Assembly (NCBI RefSeq): GCF_016786325.1
Contig: NZ_JADWYU010000176.1
Location: forward strand, 1 to 33,215
Reading direction: 5' to 3'
Source: Frankia nepalensis
GTDB taxonomy: Bacteria > Actinomycetota > Actinomycetes > Frankiales > Frankiaceae
Length of the DNA stretch: 33,215 bases
The notes beneath the pieces are model-generated. The model was not told the DNA's origin. It worked only from the letters and a program-made list of their open reading frames with translations, and made no database searches. The position numbers and the translations under genes are program-made. How positions within the stretch are numbered: the first letter of the stretch is position 1; each line of letters opens with the position of its first letter. Positions 30,557 through 33,215 of the stretch are shown here, one piece after another.

Positions 30557-30976
30557 ATGGACGATGCTGGCGCCCTGAGACCGCGCTTCTTCGTCGACGA
30601 GAACACTCTCCCGCTGGGCAGGGCACTCGCCGCCGTAAGACATGACGTCCTGCACCCGGGTCACCTGCGTTGCCCGGTCGAGAAGGGGTCGCTGGACACC
30701 GCATGGCTGCCATACGTGGGCGACGAGCGCTTGGTGCTGCTGACGCGAGACATCCGGATCCGTCACCGGTCCGCCGAGAAAAGGTTGTTTCTCGCGCATG
30801 CGGTGAAAGGCGTCTTCCTCACCAAAGCCGGGAGCATGACCCGTTGGGACATGCTGTGCATGGTCGTCCAGCACTGGGATAAAATCGAGCCGCTCGATGG
30901 ACTGCCTGGCCCATGGGCCTTCTCGCTCACCAACGCCGGCCTGCGTGAACTGAAGCTGCCCACCCCACCGGCCTGA
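30557..30976 (+). CDS. VapC45-like PIN-domain toxin
   Basis: The 139-residue protein begins PRFFVDENTLPLGRAL and continues through SLDTAWLPYV to VLLTRDIRIRHR. The acidic residues Asp14, Glu15, Asp47 and Asp65 are placed as in the VapC45 PIN-like family, whose members are thought to be metal-dependent ribonucleases. The length is almost the same as M. tuberculosis Rv2019 (138). It starts two bases after the antitoxin stop, so the two are co-translated. No disruption of the reading frame or acidic residues is seen, so the module looks intact. Confidence 0.78.
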   Translation: MDDAGALRPRFFVDENTLPLGRALAAVRHDVLHPGHLRCPVEKGSLDTAWLPYVGDERLVLLTRDIRIRHRSAEKRLFLAHAVKGVFLTKAGSMTRWDMLCMVVQHWDKIEPLDGLPGPWAFSLTNAGLRELKLPTPPA

Positions 30977-31321
30977 ACGCGCCAACCCGGCCTCGACCGC
31001 TTGGCGAGCTTGACTGATCGCGGCCACCCGGTCGAGATCTTGGGCGGATTCGCTACTACGTTTCCCGTGGGTCATCTTCCATCGGTTCGGACCGTCGATC
31101 CGCGCACACAAACAGCGATCTTTGACTCGCCCCGGCCCGGTCTCCTCGGTAGATCACTAGATTTGTATGAAGTTCGGGGATAAAGGGGACGGAAGCCGCC
31201 GGACGGCGCACACATCCGACGATCAGGAGAGGTGCTGGGCCTCCCGCGGGCTGGTGATCGGCGGATGCGTGCGCGGATCGGCGATTCAGCAGCCCTGTCA
31301 AGATCTGTCTGCGGAAGGACC
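30977..31321. other. 345-base gap between convergent genes, AT-richer than surroundings
   Basis: I see no supported gene, RNA or strong terminator here. Stretches such as tagatcactagatttgtatgaag (around 31,150-31,172, described in part) are unusually AT-rich for this genome. The gap closes the lower-GC block that carries the toxin-antitoxin pair. Confidence 0.6.
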
Positions 31322-32017
31322 TCAGCGGGCGGGGCGGCGGGACAGGGACGCGGTGATGCCGGCGAGGTGGGCGAGGCGGGCGATCTCGGAGGACCGGAAC
31401 GTCGGGCCGCCGGGGCGGCCGACCAGGATGACCAGCTCGGGGCAGCCCACCGGGGCCGCGGCCAGCTGCATGCCGCGCTCGGCCCAGCGGGCGGGCAGGC
31501 CGCCCTCGCCCGGGTCGATCTCGCGTGCCTCGGGCAGCGGCAGCCAGGGCAGCGCCGCCGCGCGCGGCGGGCTGGCGTAGTCGCCCCCGCCAAGGTCGGG
31601 CGCGCCGACGGAGGCCTCCCTGATCCGCACGTCGCCGGGTCCTGCGCACTCCAGCAGGATCGCCCAGTCCGCGTGGAACACCCCGGCGACCAGCTCGGCC
31701 AGCAGGGCGGAGGCGTCCCCCGGCCGGTCGGTGAGCGCGTCCACCAGGTCCAGGTCATCGGCGACTCCGGCGCCGTCGGCGAGGAAGGGCCGCAGCGACT
31801 CGACCCGCACGCCGGGCACCGACTGGGCCGCCGTGACGGCGCTGTCGGCCAGGCCGCCCGGCGGCAGCTGGACCACCAGGTCGTCCACGGCCCCGTCGGC
31901 GGACCGTTCGACGACGGCGAGGCTCACGATGTCGATGCCCACCCGCCCGAGCGCTGTCGCGACGGCGCCGAGCGCGCCGGGACGGTCGGGGAGCAGCAGG
32001 CGGAGAAGGTACGACAT
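31322..32017 (-). CDS. ACT-domain protein (Rv3013-like)
   Basis: The 231-residue protein starts MSYLLRLLLPDRPGALGAVATALGRVGIDI, a classic ACT fold that binds amino acids or other small ligands. The ligand is unknown. The second half (LVAGVFHADWAILLECAGPGDVRIRE and ERGMQLAAAPVGCPELVILVGRPGGPTFRSSEIARLAHLAGI) resembles a GAF-like sensor fold, though I am less sure of this. In M. tuberculosis the same type of gene (Rv3013) lies between ligA and gatC, also opposite in direction. ATG at 32017 lacks a strong ribosome binding site. Confidence 0.85.
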   Translation of the reverse strand: MSYLLRLLLPDRPGALGAVATALGRVGIDIVSLAVVERSADGAVDDLVVQLPPGGLADSAVTAAQSVPGVRVESLRPFLADGAGVADDLDLVDALTDRPGDASALLAELVAGVFHADWAILLECAGPGDVRIREASVGAPDLGGGDYASPPRAAALPWLPLPEAREIDPGEGGLPARWAERGMQLAAAPVGCPELVILVGRPGGPTFRSSEIARLAHLAGITASLSRRPAR

Positions 32018-32377
32018 GACGTCGAGGATTCCTGACCGGCGTGACGCCGCGATGACATCCGCGTGCGTTCCTCCGTGTCCGCCGCCGCAGGTCGCGGCAT
32101 CGCGGGCGTCGCGGGCGCCGGGCCGAGCCGGGCTGCGCCAGGCCCCGCCTGCCGGCCCGTACGATGTCATTACGCGGACACGCCGAAGAGTCGCGGGTCG
32201 TGGACACATGATCTTGGATGGATGGCCGTGGAGACATGGTCTTGGACATGTCGTCTTGGACACCTGGTCGTGGACACCGGGGCGCGGCGTAGCGAACACG
32301 TCAGCTGACCGGTCGGGCCACCCGGCCGGGACGGACAACCGGCCGGAACACGGCCGTAGACAAGGGGTCCCACCGCC
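32018..32377. other. 360-base divergent intergenic region before gatC
   Basis: This region separates the ACT gene from gatC and must hold both promoters. I cannot assign them. Its main feature is a 14-bp tandem array at 32193-32276, listed separately. AAGGGG near 32362 may be the gatC ribosome binding site. Confidence 0.6.
32193..32276. repeat. Six diverged copies of a 14-bp tandem repeat
   Basis: Units at 32193, 32207, 32221, 32235, 32249 and 32263 share the pattern catggtcttggaca. The best copies are catggtcttggaca, tgtcgtcttggaca and cctggtcgtggaca. The period is not a multiple of three and no gene covers it. Confidence 0.85.
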
Positions 32378-32674
32378 ATGGCTATCACCAGGGACGAGGT
32401 CGCCCACCTCGCCCGCCTGTCGCGGATGTCGCTGTCGGACGCCGAGCTCGACGCGCTCGCGCCCCAGCTGGACCAGATCCTGTCCGCCGTTGCCCGGGTA
32501 TCCGAGGTCGCGGCGGCGGACATTCCGCCGACCAGCCACGCCGTGCCGCTGACCAATGTCTTCCGGGCGGATGTGACCCGGCCGTCGCTGCCGGCCGAGG
32601 ATGCGCTGGCCGCCGCGCCGTCCGCCGAGGATGGTCGGTTCCGGGTGCCTCGCATCCTTGACTCGGAGGAGTGA
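32378..32674 (+). CDS. gatC: GatC, subunit C of aspartyl/glutamyl-tRNA amidotransferase
   Basis: GatC bridges GatA and GatB in the complex that converts Glu-tRNA(Gln) and Asp-tRNA(Asn) to the amidated forms. The 98-residue protein has the family start [22 protein letters not shown] and the segments [31 protein letters not shown] and [13 protein letters not shown] 249-base gap carrying a dispersed repeat separates it from gatA, more than is usual for gatCAB. Confidence 0.96.
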   Translation: MAITRDEVAHLARLSRMSLSDAELDALAPQLDQILSAVARVSEVAAADIPPTSHAVPLTNVFRADVTRPSLPAEDALAAAPSAEDGRFRVPRILDSEE

Positions 32675-32696
32675 GGGCGATCCGGGTGGGGCGTCC

Positions 32697-32790
32697 TGTT
32701 CGCGGCCCTTTGAGCAGCTTCCCGTCGACCCGGACCGCGATGCCTGCCCGGGGACGACCTCCTGGAAGCCTCGAGGTTGGGCCTCGCTCG
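32697..32790 (+). repeat. Dispersed intergenic element, copy B
   Basis: This aligns with 24057-24151 from tgttcgcggccctttg to gggcctcgctcg. The first two hairpins of copy A are broken by substitutions here, and the third survives only with a G-U pair. It begins 23 bases after the gatC stop. Confidence 0.7.
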
Positions 32791-32923
32791 GCGAAGCGGG
32801 CGGTCGCGGCCAGGGATTCTGCCGGTTTCCGCGGCCTCGGAGCCTTGGACCGGCACCCAACGACGGATGCGACCCAAAGCCGCGCAACTTCATCCTTTGA
32901 CATGTGAGGGACAGACAGCAGCC

Positions 32924-33215
32924 ATGACCGACGCATCCGTTGACGTCGTCCGGCTTACCGCCGCCGAGACCGCGGCCGCGATCGCGCGCGGCGAGCTGTC
33001 CGCCGTCGAGGCGACCCAGGCCGCGCTCGACCGGATCGCCAAGGTCGACGACGCGGTCCGCGCCTTCCTGCACGTCGACGCCCAGGGCGCGCTCACGACC
33101 GCCGCGGCGGTCGACGCCCGCCGGGCGGGGGGCGGACAGCCGGGACGAGCCGGACCCGAGGGCGGCCGCGCTGCGCGGCGCGCTCGAACGCGCCCTTGCC
33201 CGCGCCGGCTGGGCC
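32924..33215 (+). CDS. gatA: GatA, subunit A of aspartyl/glutamyl-tRNA amidotransferase, cut by edge and apparently frameshifted
   Basis: GatA is the amidase subunit that releases ammonia from glutamine. From ATG at 32924 the protein reads [28 protein letters not shown], then [13 protein letters not shown] and AVDARRAGG, as in GatA N-termini. After the G6 run at 33127-33132 this frame becomes Arg/Pro/Gly-rich with poor codon use. The +1 frame instead continues with [20 protein letters not shown] and normal high-GC third positions. One extra G would explain this. The amidase signature lies beyond the window. Confidence 0.85.
   Translation, partial: MTDASVDVVRLTAAETAAAIARGELSAVEATQAALDRIAKVDDAVRAFLHVDAQGALTTAAAVDARRAGGGQPGRAGPEGGRAARRARTRPCPRRLG

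Overview
The window is about 33 kb of very GC-rich, gene-dense actinobacterial DNA. GTG starts and 1-4 nt stop/start overlaps are frequent. Two things point to Actinomycetota: a mycofactocin locus, and a gene order (cysteine desulfurase - mnmA - MetE-like - ligA - ACT protein - gatC - gatA) that resembles Mycobacterium tuberculosis Rv3025c-Rv3011c. The extreme GC content and repeat-filled linkers suggest a Frankia-like organism, but the genus is an inference.

Region 1 (1-18,078, plus cobF at 18,044-18,883) encodes most of an aerobic cobalamin pathway. cobL (minus strand, cut by the left edge) diverges from a long plus-strand operon: ChlI/ChlD-type cobaltochelatase subunit, cobO, cobB, cobD, cobQ, cobN. 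A cobalamin riboswitch at about 1,400-1,545 precedes it. A second riboswitch at about 12,785-12,905 leads the operon cbtB-cbtA-cobG-cobH-cobIJ, which joins cobalt import to early ring methylation and contraction. cobF converges on the 3' end of cobIJ. cobA, cobM, cobK and the nucleotide-loop genes are not in the window.

Region 2 (19,031-22,812) is a mycofactocin locus: mftA-mftB-mftC on the minus strand and the glycosyltransferase gene mftF divergent on plus. mftD, mftE, mftG and mftR are not visible.

Region 3 (22,845-33,215) holds the cysteine desulfurase and mnmA (tRNA 2-thiolation), a MetE-like protein, ligA, an ACT-domain protein on minus, gatC and the start of gatA. A block of lower GC (about 29,330-31,320) sits between ligA and the ACT gene. 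It carries a VapBC45-like toxin-antitoxin pair, preceded by a small antitoxin-like gene and what may be a toxin stub.

Repeats are the most unusual aspect. In-frame 15-, 18- and 30-bp minisatellites lie in linkers of CobL, the ChlI/ChlD protein, CobIJ and MftB, and a dispersed duplication lies in CobB. Outside genes there are a 14-bp tandem array upstream of gatC, a 95-bp element found twice just after stop codons, and a 38-bp direct repeat flanking two hairpins. gatA appears frameshifted at a G6 run near the right edge.
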